Of a DNA stretch of 64,000 nucleotides, positions 21,863-33,738 are shown in pieces; positions within the stretch are counted from its first letter, which is position 1; each line of letters begins with the position of its first letter. The translations under genes and the position numbers were made by a program. The notes beneath the pieces are model-generated. The model was not told the DNA's origin and did no database searches. It saw only the letters and a list, made by a program, of their open reading frames with translations. Source of the stretch: Datisca glomerata (lineage: Eukaryota; Streptophyta; Magnoliopsida; Cucurbitales; Datiscaceae); contig QANY01012059.1 of NCBI GenBank assembly GCA_003255025.1, positions 992,001 to 1,056,000 on the forward strand, in the 5' to 3' direction.

Positions 21863-22089
21863 GGGTCCCCTCCTATTGTACCTTCCTACAAAAAAAAAGT
21901 GTACAAGATCTCCTTGGCTAAGATATCAAAATTAAATGAGGATATTCCATTGAATAAGGAATATTCTATATTAGCGATGGGAATAAAGGAGTTAAATGTG
22001 CGATATTCTTATTTAGAGTGAGATATTCTATCCTAATTTAAACAAAGACAAATATAAATCAAGATTAACTTTAACGAAAATAAATGAAA

Positions 22090-24190
22090 AAGCAAAGACT
22101 TCCTAAGCTACCTCCCATCAGCCCTTGTTTTTTAGTCTGACTTGGGCTTGTTCTTCACGGGTCATTAAGTTGGGCTAAGATCTTCATCCTATCACCTCAT
22201 TGTCCCAATAGTACTTCACCCTCCACCTATTAACTTTAAATTCTTTATCAGTCTTTTCATCGAACAGATCGACGACTCCATATGAGTAAACTTATTTCAG
22301 TTTCAATGGCCCAGACCATCATGATTTTAACTTTTCAGGGAATAGTTTGTCTTGAATTGAATAGTAGAAGATGGGACCATGGCTTTAATTCTATATCCAT
22401 AATCCTTCTATCATGCCACTTCTTGGTCTTCTCTTTATAGAGTCTTTTATTCTCGTACGAAAATAGCATGAATTCATCTAATTCATTCAATTGTAAGGCT
22501 TTATGCTCTCCTGCGAGTTACATGTACAAATTCAACTTCTTAATAGCCCAAAAGACTTTGTGTTGTAGCTACAATGGTAAGTGACATGCCTTGCCAAAGA
22601 CTAACCTATAGGGAGACATTCCCAAATGAGTCTTCAAAGTTATTTTATAATCCCATAGTGCATCATCAAATCTAATTGACCAATCATTTCTGCTAGGGTT
22701 GACAACCTTTTCCAAAATCCTCTTTATCTCCCTATTAGATAGCTACACTTCCCAGTTGTTTGTGGGAGGTATGTTGTAGCAACCTTATGTTTTACCCCAT
22801 ACTTAGCCAATAATCCTTCAAAAATCATGTTGCAAAAGTGTGTTCTTTCATCACTTATGTTGTGAAAATGTTCTTTTGAATGAATTTTACCACTACTTTT
22901 GCATCATTTGTTGCCAATTTGAAGCTTCTACCCACTTGGAGATATAGTCTACAACTACTAGGATGTATAGGTTCTCAAATGAAGGTGGGAATGACCCCAT
23001 GAAGTCTATCCCCCATACATCAAAGAGTTCAACTTCCAGGATGTTATTAAGGGGCATCTCTTGCCTCTGCGATACGTTCTCAGTCCTTTGACATTTATCA
23101 CAACTCTTTGCTACTTCATGTACATCCTTAAAAATGGAAGGCCAAAAATAGCTAGATTGAAGCACTTTCGCTGCTGTACTTAGTCCTCCAAAATGCCCTC
23201 CATAGGGTGAAGAATGGCATTGTTGTAATATGCTTTAGACTTCCAGTTCTAGGACAAATCTTCTAAAAATTTGATCAGGGCCTTGTTTGTATAGATATAG
23301 GTCATCCCAGTAGTAGGCCTTGATTTTTTGAAAGAATTCTTTTTACTGCTGTGTATTGAGCTTAGGAGCTAACACTCCACTTACTAAATAATTCACAATA
23401 TCAGCATACCAAAGGGCTTCTACTTTTGAGACAGTGAGTAACTATTCATCTAGAAATGTTCTTCAATGGCTGGATTTGTTGTAGCATTGCTCCTTGCTTC
23501 TAATCTTGATAATGATATGCTACTTGATTTTCTGTGCCATTCTTGTCTTTAATCTCAAGGTATTTTTGAAGCAGCAAAATCCATCTGATGAGCCTAGGCT
23601 TTGCATCTTTTTGGTACAATGGTTAATGTAAATAGTCACTTTAGTGCCTATTAGAGATGCTCTAAACTTGTAAAAAGAAAACACAACAGTTAACAACTCA
23701 TCTCAGTGGTGGTGTAATTCAATTGTACATCAGTAATGTCCTACTAGCATAGTAGATAGAGTGAAGATTTTTACCTTTCCTCTGCCCCAAGACTGCTCTA
23801 ACTGTATAGTCACTAGCATCACACATTAATTTAAATGGTAACTCACAATTGGGTGCTACAATGATAAGTGCTGAGACTAAAGCCTTTTTAGCTCAATAAA
23901 AGCATGTCTACAATCATTAGTGAATCCAAAAGCTCTATTATTCTCTAGTAACATGCATAAAGGTTTTGATATTTTAGAGAAATCTTTAGTAAACCTCCTA
24001 TAAAATCCAGCATGTCCTAGAAAACTTCAAACGCATTTCACTGTGGTGGGGGCATGAAGTTTTTCAATGACTTTTATCTTTGCTCTATCTACTTAAATTC
24101 CTTTTAAAGGAACTCTGTACCCTAAAACGGTCCCTTCTTGTACCATAAAATGACATTTCAAATAAGTATTCTTCACCATAATAGATAAAT
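22090..24190 (-). pseudogene. A2 pol: RT connection, RNase H, integrase
   Basis: On the minus strand the text starts behind the RT active site (FSRTCWIL-type GHAGFYRRF block near 24000). It goes through RNase H (LMCDASDYTVRAVLGQRKGK near 23820; [15 protein letters not shown] near 23600) into integrase. The best frame is 22893-23165: zinc-binding HEVAKSCDKCQRTENVS, then DVWGIDFMGSFPPSFENLYILVVVDYISKWVEA, with the first catalytic Asp. The second Asp block near 22830 is partly deleted. The tail YKEKTKKWHDRR and the VDLFDEKTDKEFKVN block end near 22180. Many stops. This copy keeps the part that A1 has lost. Confidence 0.85.
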
Positions 24191-24209
24191 GATACTTCTA
24201 CTTAATTCA

Positions 24210-24325
24210 CAGATTGTTGCATGCCTTGATTTTGACACTAATTTGCTACGGGTGCCATACTTAGATTTTTTATCATGTTTGATAATGAAGACATTGGAGC
24301 TGTTAAAGATGTCATAGCATCCATA
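24210..24325 (-). pseudogene. A2 gag remnant
   Basis: A minus-strand fragment MDAMTSLTAPMSSLSNMIKN and NQGMQQS equals the A1 gag stretch DAMITLIAQVSSLTDMIKN (near 13370) and A3 SSLTNMIKTLSM (near 40280). It is joined directly to the LTR on one side and to RT on the other. Confidence 0.7.
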
Positions 24326-24339
24326 TCATGTATCCCTAA

Positions 24340-26013
24340 AACTTTTTTACTTGTTGTTGCTCTAGCACTTAGCCATTGGTAATTGATTTAGAGTGACACT
24401 TGCAGAATATGGGATTTAAGATTAGTAGTGCTGGTGTATTCAATAATGAAATGAGCTAGCATGGTTAATTCCCCTTTCCATTTATATATCTGGTTAAATC
24501 TATTCACTACAACATCCCGATATCATCAACTTCAACTCATTAGCACAATTGATTTGCATGGTTTTTCTATCATTAACTCTAAACTAAATTAACTTATTCA
24601 TAAACCTAATTCAGATAAAGTTTTCTCTTATTAGTTCCAACCGATTGGCTTACAAGGTGAGCATATATGTCTATACAACTCACTAAACACTTTGATCTAC
24701 AAGATTTGAGCATCCAAGTATCATTCAAGCTATATCCATTAGATCAAATCCTTTAAGTATTTAATCTACTTATATCTTATTAGAGATGGCCAATTAATAG
24801 TATAATCTAAACATTAAGTAACGTTGAATGATATGATACAACAAATGAGCAACATAAACTAAATTAACTAGAAATAATAACTTCAAGGTTCATTACCCAT
24901 ACTAGCTTAAACGTTTTAGCTCATAATGATCTTAAGAACAGATTCATGTACAACCGATTCTAGTTTAAACGCTTTATCTTATATCGGTTTATCACTACTC
25001 TTAGCTTTACCTTGTGGTTTTTTGGGGTAGTGTATGGTGGGTTCTCTTCGATTGCGCCATTGGTTCTATTCTAAATGTTGACCTACTGATGGTTAGATGA
25101 TTGAGATCCAATTCGGTATTCTGGAGGTTGTTGACTGATGTTGATCGTAGTTTTGGTTAGATAAATTTTTTTTGCATGTATATAGTTTTCTTAGGGTATG
25201 CCCCTTGTAAGTATGCAACTATATTTTGGTTATATAAATTATATTCACAAAAAAAAATCTTACAGAAAATGAGATGAGAATAGAAAATACAGTAAAACAA
25301 ATAAGGTTAAGAAAGAAAAGAGAGAGAAAGGAGTAAACGAATATCCTCTTCTTTGTCTTCTTCCTTGCGTCCTTCTTCCCTTTTCTTTCCTTTTTATCCC
25401 TTTCCTTTTCTATAAAATGTTTCCTTATTCTGTGCAAGAGTATTGGTTTGTCACTACTCTTAGCCTTAGCTTGTGGTTTTCTGGGGTAGTGTTTAAGCTA
25501 GAATCAATTGTACTTGAACCACAAGGTAAAGTGTCGGCTCCTTCCTCAAAAGGACATACTTACTATATAAAGGAGCCTTGGAATCAGGGCTTTAGCTTCT
25601 TGCAAGGACGCGTGTCAATCAACTTTGAAACGGGGACCACTAGAAATGAGTTGATGCCATATGGAGAACAGATTTATGATCATATAAGCTTTTCCTTTCT
25701 TTTTAGCAGCAGCTAGGCTTCATGACAAAGCCTTATGCCAAGTGTGCATGGACAATGCTATAGCAGCTAAGGAATCCACACTATAGCACTTTCCCCAACT
25801 ACCCAGCTCCCAAGGGATCCTTCACAGAAGCACAACTTATGCAAAAAAATTGCTCAAAACTACTAGGAATGCTAGCAAGGTAGCTAAACTCAACAGAAAG
25901 CTAAACTGAAAGGAAAATGACATAAATAAAGCAATAAAATGCAATATCACTATAAGATAAGCAATAATTTAGACATAGAGATGTAAAGGTAACTCTAAAT
26001 GCATAGAGTTATC
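24340..26013 (-). repeat. A2 5' LTR, lacking its last ~150 bp
   Basis: On the minus strand it starts TGATAACTCT at 26013 and shows the LTR landmarks in order: TAGACATATA..CTTGTAAG near 24660, GGCCATCTCTAATAAG near 24780, the pyrimidine/purine stretch near 25330, and ATTGAATACACCAGC near 24430. It is interrupted by a small LINE tail (next entry). Confidence 0.75.
24995..25257 (+). mobile_element. LINE 3' end fragment inside the A2 LTR
   Basis: This stretch has no match in the other Athila LTRs. It ends ..GGGTATGCCCCTTGTAAGTA, TTATATAAATTATATTCAC and a run of nine A, which is the look of a plant LINE 3' UTR with a poly-A tail. A 49 bp imperfect repeat (CACTACTCTTAGCTTTACCT.. / CACTACTCTTAGCCTTAGCT..) is present at 24990 and again at 25450. 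Confidence 0.5.
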
Positions 26014-26478
26014 ATTTGATATTATTTTGTGATGTATTCATTGTGCTGCTATATTTTATTATGAATGATAATTATTGTATGATTATGAAACTTGGTAAAG
26101 AAATGAGATATAAGATATGAACGACTACATATGATCACGTAAAGTAAAATACTGTGTGCCGTTAGAGTCACATATCCACCATGTTATTGGTTGTCTTGTC
26201 CTTTGGGAAACGTCTATGTGTTATCTCATCATTCGAGAAAGATTCTGTGAATATGTTCTGGTTAGTTTTGTGAATGTAATTATTGCAACTGGTTCCACCT
26301 CTTTGAAGGTGCGCAGTGGTACTTGTGAGAATGTCCACATGTACTGTAATAACCAGACCCTTTGTAAAAAGACATTTTCATAAAATAATTTAAAAGATAA
26401 ATGTGATTTTATGTGATTTTTAAAACGGATTATTTGCAATTTTTGTAAAGCTATTTTTTACTAGATGATATTATTTTT
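26014..26478. other. Unassigned, probably old repeat DNA
   Basis: No gene. The stretch GTGCCGTTAGAGTCACATATCCACC..GGGAAACGTCTATGTGTTATCTCATC has the look of a dispersed plant repeat, and TGTAATAACCAGACCC at 26345 could be an LTR start. Neither point can be confirmed here. Confidence 0.4.
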
Positions 26479-26488
26479 AAATTTGATT

Positions 26489-27021
26489 ACAGGTGTGCGC
26501 GGGATGGGACAGGTTTTGGGTCTTTTTGTCCCGTCTCGATCGGGACGGGATAATTTTTTTAGTCCCATCCCGTATAGAGAGGAAATCCCGAGCGGGATGG
26601 GAAGGGATCGGATGGGGGTCGGGACGGGACCAAACGTGTCTTTTCCCATTTTTTACTGCATTTTTTGGCTTTTTGGACTGTTTTGGGCTGAATTTGTTTT
26701 CTGTTTTTTTTTGTTTTTTGGGCTGTATAGGGCCTTTTTTTAGAGATTTAGACTATGTTATAAATATTACAAATCAATAACAGATTAAAAATCAAAAGAA
26801 TTAAGGTTAAAATTAAAAAAATACAATGTGTATATATATATATATGGGGACAAGACGGGACAAAGTCGGGACAATGACTCTTGTCCTGTGTCCCGTCCCG
26901 CACGAGACAAAAAATTTACATCCCGTCCCGTCCTGACTAAAATAAAAACCCATCCCGTTTCACTGGGTTCGTGACGGTTTTTTGAGACAGGACGATTTTG
27001 TCGGAACGCTTTACACACCCT
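26489..27021. mobile_element. Non-autonomous hAT-like element, 533 bp
   Basis: Flanked by a perfect 10 bp direct repeat AAATTTGATT at 26479-26488 and 27022-27031. The ends are ACAGGTGTGCG.. and, inverted, AGGGTGTGTAAAGCG. The arms carry repeated GGGACGGGA and, on the other side, TCCCGTCCCG, so the two halves can pair. GGGTGTG-type ends with GGGACGGG arms are known from plant hAT MITEs. hAT duplications are 8 bp, so a longer one leaves the superfamily open (Mutator uses 9-10 bp). A (TA) run lies near 26833. Confidence 0.7.
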
Positions 27022-27031
27022 AAATTTGATT

Positions 27032-27474
27032 TCTTTAAATTTTGAAAAGGGATATATTTGTATTTTCAAAACCCACCCACACCATATGCCTATATGTATA
27101 CAAGGCAAACCCTAGCCTTTTTTATTTCATTGGCAATATCTCTTTCTCGTTCTCAAGCTCACTCACACCATATGCTTATTTATACCCTAACCTAGCACTA
27201 ACCTAATGCTTTATATATTAGTTTTCTCATTCTCTTTGTCCTCCTAAGCCCCAAATCATCGAAACCCCTCTATTCTCCCTCATTCTCTGCATTTTCTTCT
27301 TCTTTGTCTCTCTTCTTGCTCCTTGTTGTTGCCGTCGCCTTTCCATCACCGGTCATTAGTTGTTTAGTTCATTCCTCTGATTTAAGTAAATGAATTTATA
27401 TTATTATATGGTCGACGTTTGATAAATGTAATATGTGTTATTCTCATAAGCTTTAATTGTTTGTAAACAAGTTA

Positions 27475-27478
<4 letters not shown>
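27032..27478 (+). promoter_or_regulatory. Promoter/5' UTR-like stretch with telo-box motif
   Basis: AAACCCTAG (27109), TTATTTATACCCTAACC and a CT-rich leader (27215-27330: TCTCTTTGTC.., CTTCTTCTTTGTCTCTCTTC) look like the leader of a plant housekeeping gene, followed by AT-rich, intron-like DNA. No exon that I can recognise follows, so it may be a captured or dead fragment. Confidence 0.3.

Positions 27479-27523
<45 letters not shown>
27479..27523. repeat. (TA)n microsatellite, about 22 units
   Basis: Uninterrupted TATATA run. Confidence 0.95.
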
Positions 27524-27527
<4 letters not shown>

Positions 27528-29600
27528 TGTAAGTAAGCTTACATAGTGATTTGACTCTGATGTTATAATTATATCATGTATCTATATTTGAACCTGTTGT
27601 TCATCAATTAGTGTATGCCCTACACTCTTTAACTCTCTTATCATGTTTGACATCTCTCTAAGATGTTGTTTCATTGTGTGATGTTGACGCTTCACATAAG
27701 TGTCAAATTTAATCGTGAGCTGTCTAGTCACACCAAATTTGATCGTGAGCTTCACATAAGTGTCAAATTTGATCGTTTGCTGATGTCAAACCAAACTTCC
27801 CAAACTCACACACAGGACCATGCAACTCAACAACGTAATGTGAGCGATGCTATTCTTTCATTTCCATAAATGATAAGCATCTTGATCTCTTCTATGTTGA
27901 GCGTAAGTAGCATATTAGGTTCAGTCATACTATGCTCAGGGCTCTCCAGAACTTATTGTTCCTCAAGAATATATTGAAATTTTCAATGCCAAATATTAAA
28001 ATTATCACCGTTCAATTTCTCACCCTTTTTCAGTTCAGCTATTATATTTTTGGATGTGGAAGTCATATTAACTATAACATATAAACACAATAGTGCATAT
28101 AAATACTAGCACTTAAAAACACACACATTCACATCCTAAAGTTATGGCCAACTCAATTAAGTCAATGATGATGTGATATGGAGTATGTGATCGAAAATTC
28201 ACAATGCTTACAATCATCTCCCACGCAAAATATCATAATACCATTACTTAGTTATATGCCCAAAACATTACACATGATAATATAATAATCTCATTTATCA
28301 TAACTCTCACTCAATTAATATCATAATATGAAGAGTATACACACAAAATAAAGGACTATATTAAACATAGCAACTTACTTAGTTAGAAAATAATGTTAAA
28401 AACAATCATCATATGTACAAAAGAATTGGGACATCACAATGTGTTGAACACTTGAGCATGGGACTCCATTCAATGTATATCCCTTCTTGTCTACTCCAAG
28501 GCCCACCCTTGCACTTCAAAGTTTTATGAATTGTGATAATGCAGTTGATCGATGAATCTTAGAATGTATATTTTGTTCCTCTCTTGATATGTGATCTTCT
28601 ACAATACTTTCGTGTTGATTTGAGCAATACTTTTCTATGATATCTTCTTTATCTATCTGTGTTCCACGAGTCTGGCAAGGAATTGAGAAGAATTTTGCAC
28701 ATATCTATCTCAACTTCAATGCCCATTTTACAGACTTCATTGTACATTTCACTCAAATGTATTACATGTTCAACCATGTTGTGACGTGGATTCATTTTAT
28801 ACCAACATAGTTCATATTATAAAGTATACAATCCATCAAAATTTTGGGTCGCAATCCATCTATTGTACTAACATAAAAAAAATACATTCAAAAACATCAA
28901 GGAAAAACAATTTCCAAAGTAGCATTAAAAAATATTTCAATTTAAGTGTGAATGAACTAAGCCATGTCATAGAGACACCGAATTTTTTCAGATAAAATTC
29001 AATCAATACTCGATAGTTTTTCCAGATGGCATATTATATGAAAATACATGATTTCATAATATCATGATAAAAAAAATCACTGGATAAATTTGAAGCTAAA
29101 TAACTGATGAATTTTAGAAAATATTCGACAAAAACCCATACATCAGTAAAAAGATGCCATGGCCAACAATGGTTAGGAAAGGCCTGAAACGGGAGAGGTC
29201 CACAATTATCAAATACCCATGCTTATTATAAAACTACTTTCCCCATTATATGGAATAGGAAACTCTTTGAATGAACACAACATAGTTCACATATTGTTTT
29301 TATTTTTTTAAATAAACCATATCAAGACAGATGAAGTCGCCACGCAAAAAACATATTCCAAATCAAATAGTACCCAAACAAGTGAAAGATTCAAAATCAA
29401 TTTCTTGTAAAGAATAGAAACGGGTGAAAATCACTTATCCTCCATAATTCACATCACTTATCCTCCATAATTCACTTTACTCTGTTGGTGTGAATTCAAT
29501 GTCGTACTGTAGAGAATTCGTGAAAAATAATTCGGTTGAAAAAAAATCCAAAAAAAAATATTTTCGGCAATCATTTTTGGCACGAAAACATCACAATCAT
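27524..29600. other. Unassigned AT-rich DNA
   Basis: No gene with a recognisable domain. Short direct repeats are present: CTTCACATAAGTGTCAAATTT twice (27690, 27750) with TTTGATCGTGAGC in between, and a 27 bp tandem copy of CACTTATCCTCCATAATTCA at 29430-29480. The right part may be the interior of the minus-strand copia relic whose LTR starts at 29614, but no gag or pol is visible. Confidence 0.5.
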
Positions 29601-29612
29601 GTTTTGATACCA
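29601..29612 (-). other. Copia-type primer-binding site
   Basis: On the minus strand TGGTATCAAAAC follows the LTR end ATCAACA by one base. It fits the initiator-Met site (TGGTATCAGAGC) with two changes and sets the orientation of the LTR. Confidence 0.65.
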
Positions 29613-29613
29613 A

Positions 29614-30139
29614 TGTTGATATATATCGAGTCAAGAACACTTACTTGATTGCGCGGCGAAATGAATGGAAATGATGAATTACTTATCAAATCTTGTAGAA
29701 AATCACGAAAACGAACAATTCACTTGTTTCGCAACCCAAGAGTTCTTGATTTTGTATGTGAAAACTTGATTTTCATGTTGAAGGAATGATTTTTTGTGTT
29801 GATTTTCTGTAGGTCTGATATTATTGATTATTTCTAGAAAAATGTCAATTGGTTTTCTTCTCTAATGGAAGTTAATGAAAATTTCTACTATTAACTTTCA
29901 TTGGTAGTTTTTCATATGAAAAACTACCGATCATTCTTTTCACGTTCAGGTTGACCCATTAATATGGGTTCCCAGATCTGAACATTTCAACCGAGTCATT
30001 TTTCTTTTTTCTTTATTTTTTCTGATTTTTAGATCACATTTACGTGCCATGGATGGATATTTTTTATTGTTAAGACATTAATAAAAATGAATCAACTATT
30101 AATTGCTTCGACTAGATTGTACAACCAGTCAGATCAACA
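29614..30139 (-). repeat. Ty1/copia LTR, 526 bp
   Basis: Perfect 7 bp terminal inverted repeats (TGTTGAT at 29614, ATCAACA ending at 30139) bound the segment. On the minus strand the primer site follows directly. A perfect 26 bp palindrome lies at 29903-29928. No second copy of this LTR is in the window, so it is a fragment of an element or a solo LTR with adjoining leader. Confidence 0.75.
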
Positions 30140-30177
30140 ATGGTCAGTGGCAATGTGATTGTTATATTACTAAATCG

Positions 30178-30417
30178 ATGGAATATATCATTGAATTTAA
30201 GCTTTCTTAATACTTCTCTCATCCAACCATTTTTCTCTCATATAGACTAATTGAATGCATCTAAGATTACTAAATCTTGAGTTTATACCATGGAATATAT
30301 CATTGAATTTAAGCTTTCTTAATACTGCTCTCATCCAACCATTTTTCTCTCATATATTTCTCTCATATGGACTAATTGAATGCATCAAAGATTACTAAAT
30401 CTTGAGTTTATATTCTA
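30178..30417 (+). repeat. Tandem duplication, 112 bp period
   Basis: Two near-identical copies start ATGGAATATATCATTGAATT at 30178 and 30290. The second copy has an extra TTTCTCTCATAT-type insert of about 16 bp. Confidence 0.9.
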
Positions 30418-30873
30418 TAGTCATATATGATCTTTAGTACTATTCCAAAGTTTTTTGTCATTTGTCCTGATCATTTGAGATTGTAATCATTTTAGGTGAT
30501 TTTTTATCCTTTTTTTAAATATGTTAAGTCACCTTTGTTTTAAGCTCCAATAGTCTTCGTTTTTCTTGTTCTTAGGAACCGCAATGCTCTAGCACATCAA
30601 TATCTTTCTAGTTTAGGTTCTCATGCATAGTAATTCTCATGCTTAGCTTGATACTATACCCAAGTGGGTATCCAGCCAATTTGCAGTGCTTCGTTTTCTT
30701 ATTGATTATAGCCCCTCTACGGAGAAAAGAAGAGAAAATGAGAGTAAAATTCATTATGACTTTGGAGATATAACTTTATCATGTTACACATGAGCAAAAG
30801 CATTTATACTTTTTTTTATACATTTTTTTCATTCTTAATTAGCATATCTTGTCAATGTTATAACTTGTTTTTA
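30418..30873. other. Unassigned DNA left of the CACTA element
   Basis: AT-rich; no gene or repeat recognised. Confidence 0.5.
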
Positions 30874-30889
30874 CACTACTACGTAAAGG

Positions 30890-31225
30890 GAATTAGATGA
30901 CGGGTAAAACCCATCATTATAATTTTATATTGACGGCTGACCGACTGTCATTTACTAGGCTGTCATCTTTACCATCTCCGTCATTTAAAAATCCCAGTTT
31001 TTTGCCTTTAATGACGGAGATTCCCCGTCATCTAAAGTCCCACAAAAAGATTTTAGATGACGGTGAATCCCCGTCAACTAAAAGTCCTGATTTTTTGCTT
31101 TTAATGACGAGGATTCCCTGTTATCTAAAGTCCCACAAAAGATATTAGATGACTAGGAATCCTCATCATCTAAAAGTCCCGCAAAAAAGTATTAGATGAT
31201 GGGGAATCCCCGTCATTAAAAGATC
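30890..31225. repeat. Left subterminal repeats of the CACTA element
   Basis: About eight copies of TGACGGGGATTCC / GGAATCCCCGTCATCTAAA occur in alternating orientation, spaced by AGTCCCACAAAA. Neighbouring copies can form hairpins. In this superfamily such arrays bind the element-encoded TNPA protein; that role is inferred here. Confidence 0.75.
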
Positions 31226-33738
31226 TCAACATTTTTTTTTAAATGTCAGTGAAAGGCAAAAACTGCCTTCCCATGACACAAGGCCAGGCTATGACACTAT
31301 CCCTAATATCATCTAATTACAAAATATTTAAGTATCAGGCTTAAATAGTGTACTTAAAGGAAAAGTTGAAAATGTTCAGGCCATGAACCTAATTTTAGAA
31401 ACAATGGTCTAAAGCAAAATGGCTAACACTGGTCCAAAGCAAAATATGGCAGTATGCTTAGCATGGTACATTAAGAATATACACAAGAAATGTATCTCAT
31501 TTCTTTCAAATAGATAACATATCTCAGCTTAAAATTCAATGTCTTTTTATTTAAAACCTATATTAGTAAGTAAATATAAAAGAAAACAAGTTTGCCTAGA
31601 ATAATTTATCAAAGCATAGGATGATGAACTCAATGTTGATCCAAGTGAAAGGCTGTAGAGGACACTCGATTATATAGACAAAACCTTCCTAGTTCCTAGT
31701 TTCGACTACCTTCAGATTCCAATAAGAAATTGAGCAAGTGTTTTTCTCTTCAATCAATGGCTTAGTACTATGAGTCAAAATAATTGTTTGGATACTGAAT
31801 TCACAAGAAATGAATGAATAAAATGTGACAGATACAAATCGAATATATAATTTTCCATCTAACACAAAATTCTGAGACAATATTTTTAATCACTATCAAA
31901 TTTTTTAATAACAAGAAGAATTCCTAACAAGAAAGGAAGAAAGAACCACATTCAAAGCCTCAGATAGAGATAAACTGACTTACAACTTTTGACTCACAAC
32001 TACTAATGCACTTTACACCTTTGATTTTCCATCCTAGAGAGACTAAATCCTTTGTTGTACCTTCAAAATCTACAAGACAATAATGCCAACTATGAGTAAA
32101 TGATACCTTCTTGAAGCATTTGTACAAATTGGAAAAAATTTAAATAATGATTACAAATTGCTTCTTTCTTGCTATTTTGCTTCTCTTTCAAGTCTTGGAG
32201 GGTTGCATCAACTCGCTTCCTGATTTGTACAAGACATCATTTAACAATAACGACAAATAGTACTAGAGAAGAAAAGTAACTAAACTAAGATCACTATCAT
32301 GGGAAAGGGCATGAAATACATAAAAAAATATTAAAAGAAAAATCATGTAAGTGCACGTGGTTAAGTAGATTAACCATATACATGTAAATGATGTGATTAT
32401 ATAACAATGTCCATTATAACACAGTCTAGAAGAAGAACTCCCAAGACTCACTCAAATTACAAGAAGCAATCACATAAGCATTGAAGTTGATAACAAATTA
32501 TGAGGGTCAAATATCCAGAATAATAATAAAAGAAAACAAGTCTTCTTCAGTATAAGCAGATAAATTACAAAGAATACTTCTTCATACCGGACCCACATGC
32601 ACTGAAAGTCTGAAACCGACTAATGTAATGGAATGCATAGATGCATACAATAAAGTAAAAAAGAATGTGTAGATATAAGTTTACGGAATGATTACATAAA
32701 TTGGTATAAAAATTTAAAAACCCCCAAAGATTAGACACGAACCATGAGAAGTAACATAAACTAATTACAAAACGAGGCAGAACCTACAATTCAGCAAACA
32801 CGTATCCAATTCTCTTGCGCACATTAGCATTAGCCTCTACCAAATCCTACCTAACGAGTACTGGACCAATTAACTTGTGTAGAATTTACACAATTCACTT
32901 ATTTGGATAAACTATTCTTGGTTAGGATTTGAAAACATTGACAATGCCATTAGAACTTTCAACTGCAGCAAATAATGAACTTTGACAATGCAAACACTAG
33001 TGAAGGAAATTTGATCTAAAAGTTGAGCCAGTTTGAAGGTGCCTACCACTGTCAAAAGGAACTTTATGTATATAGTTGCAGCAAATGATGAACTTTCAAC
33101 TAATTCAAAAATCATGAGAGTGTGCTGATGGTATAAGACATGCAATATAAGCTTATGTCCCTGAGAACAGCATTCCAATATCATATCACAGAATATTAAA
33201 TATCTAAGAATAAAAAACTGTATGTAGTTCATCCTATCAAACTTGTTTAAAGTTTTCATTCTCATTTTGAGTTGATACTCTCATCCACTCTAAACAATAA
33301 TAAAAAATAAAATAGTTAAAGTACCATCACATGTAAGTGTATAACAAGCTATCAAGAAAGATGAATAGCAATTGATAGCCATTAATAATAAAATCCATAC
33401 ACAAAATAGTAAGCTACCACATATATGCTCTTGATTCTTAAATAACCATTCTTAAGGCGCACTAAGATACATCAGCAGCCATGTGCTTTGAACAAGAGGC
33501 TGAAAAAATATGATCCACAAGCCATCTAGCCCATCATTAACCCATGAGCCAGCCGTCTAGCCCATCATCATCCCAGAAAGTAAGCCAATAAAAGAGTCAT
33601 CTTCTTCTGGCCAACCACTTCATATGATTGATGCACCATAACATTTATTCTCTTTATACTCTAAAACTAAATTAACAGTTAGCAATGATTGACATCATTA
33701 GACACAGATTGAAAAATAAAATGGAATTATTGATAATC
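31226..33738. other. CACTA interior without recognisable gene
   Basis: AT-rich. A minus-strand frame of 117 codons at 32912-33265 is Leu/Phe-rich without known domain. GTTGCAGCAAATGATGAACTTTC-like words repeat at about 32960 and 33075. Confidence 0.5.

Larger units (their letters stand above)
21863..26013 (-). mobile_element. Athila-like element A2, 5' half
   Basis: Reading the minus strand from 26013: LTR, a small gag remnant, RT from behind the catalytic site, RNase H, integrase, post-pol spacer, then the A1 insertion. It continues at 10350 with the post-pol ORF. The LTR end, leader, most of gag, the protease and the front of RT are deleted. The 3' LTR was removed by the deletion at 9246. 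Confidence 0.85.
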
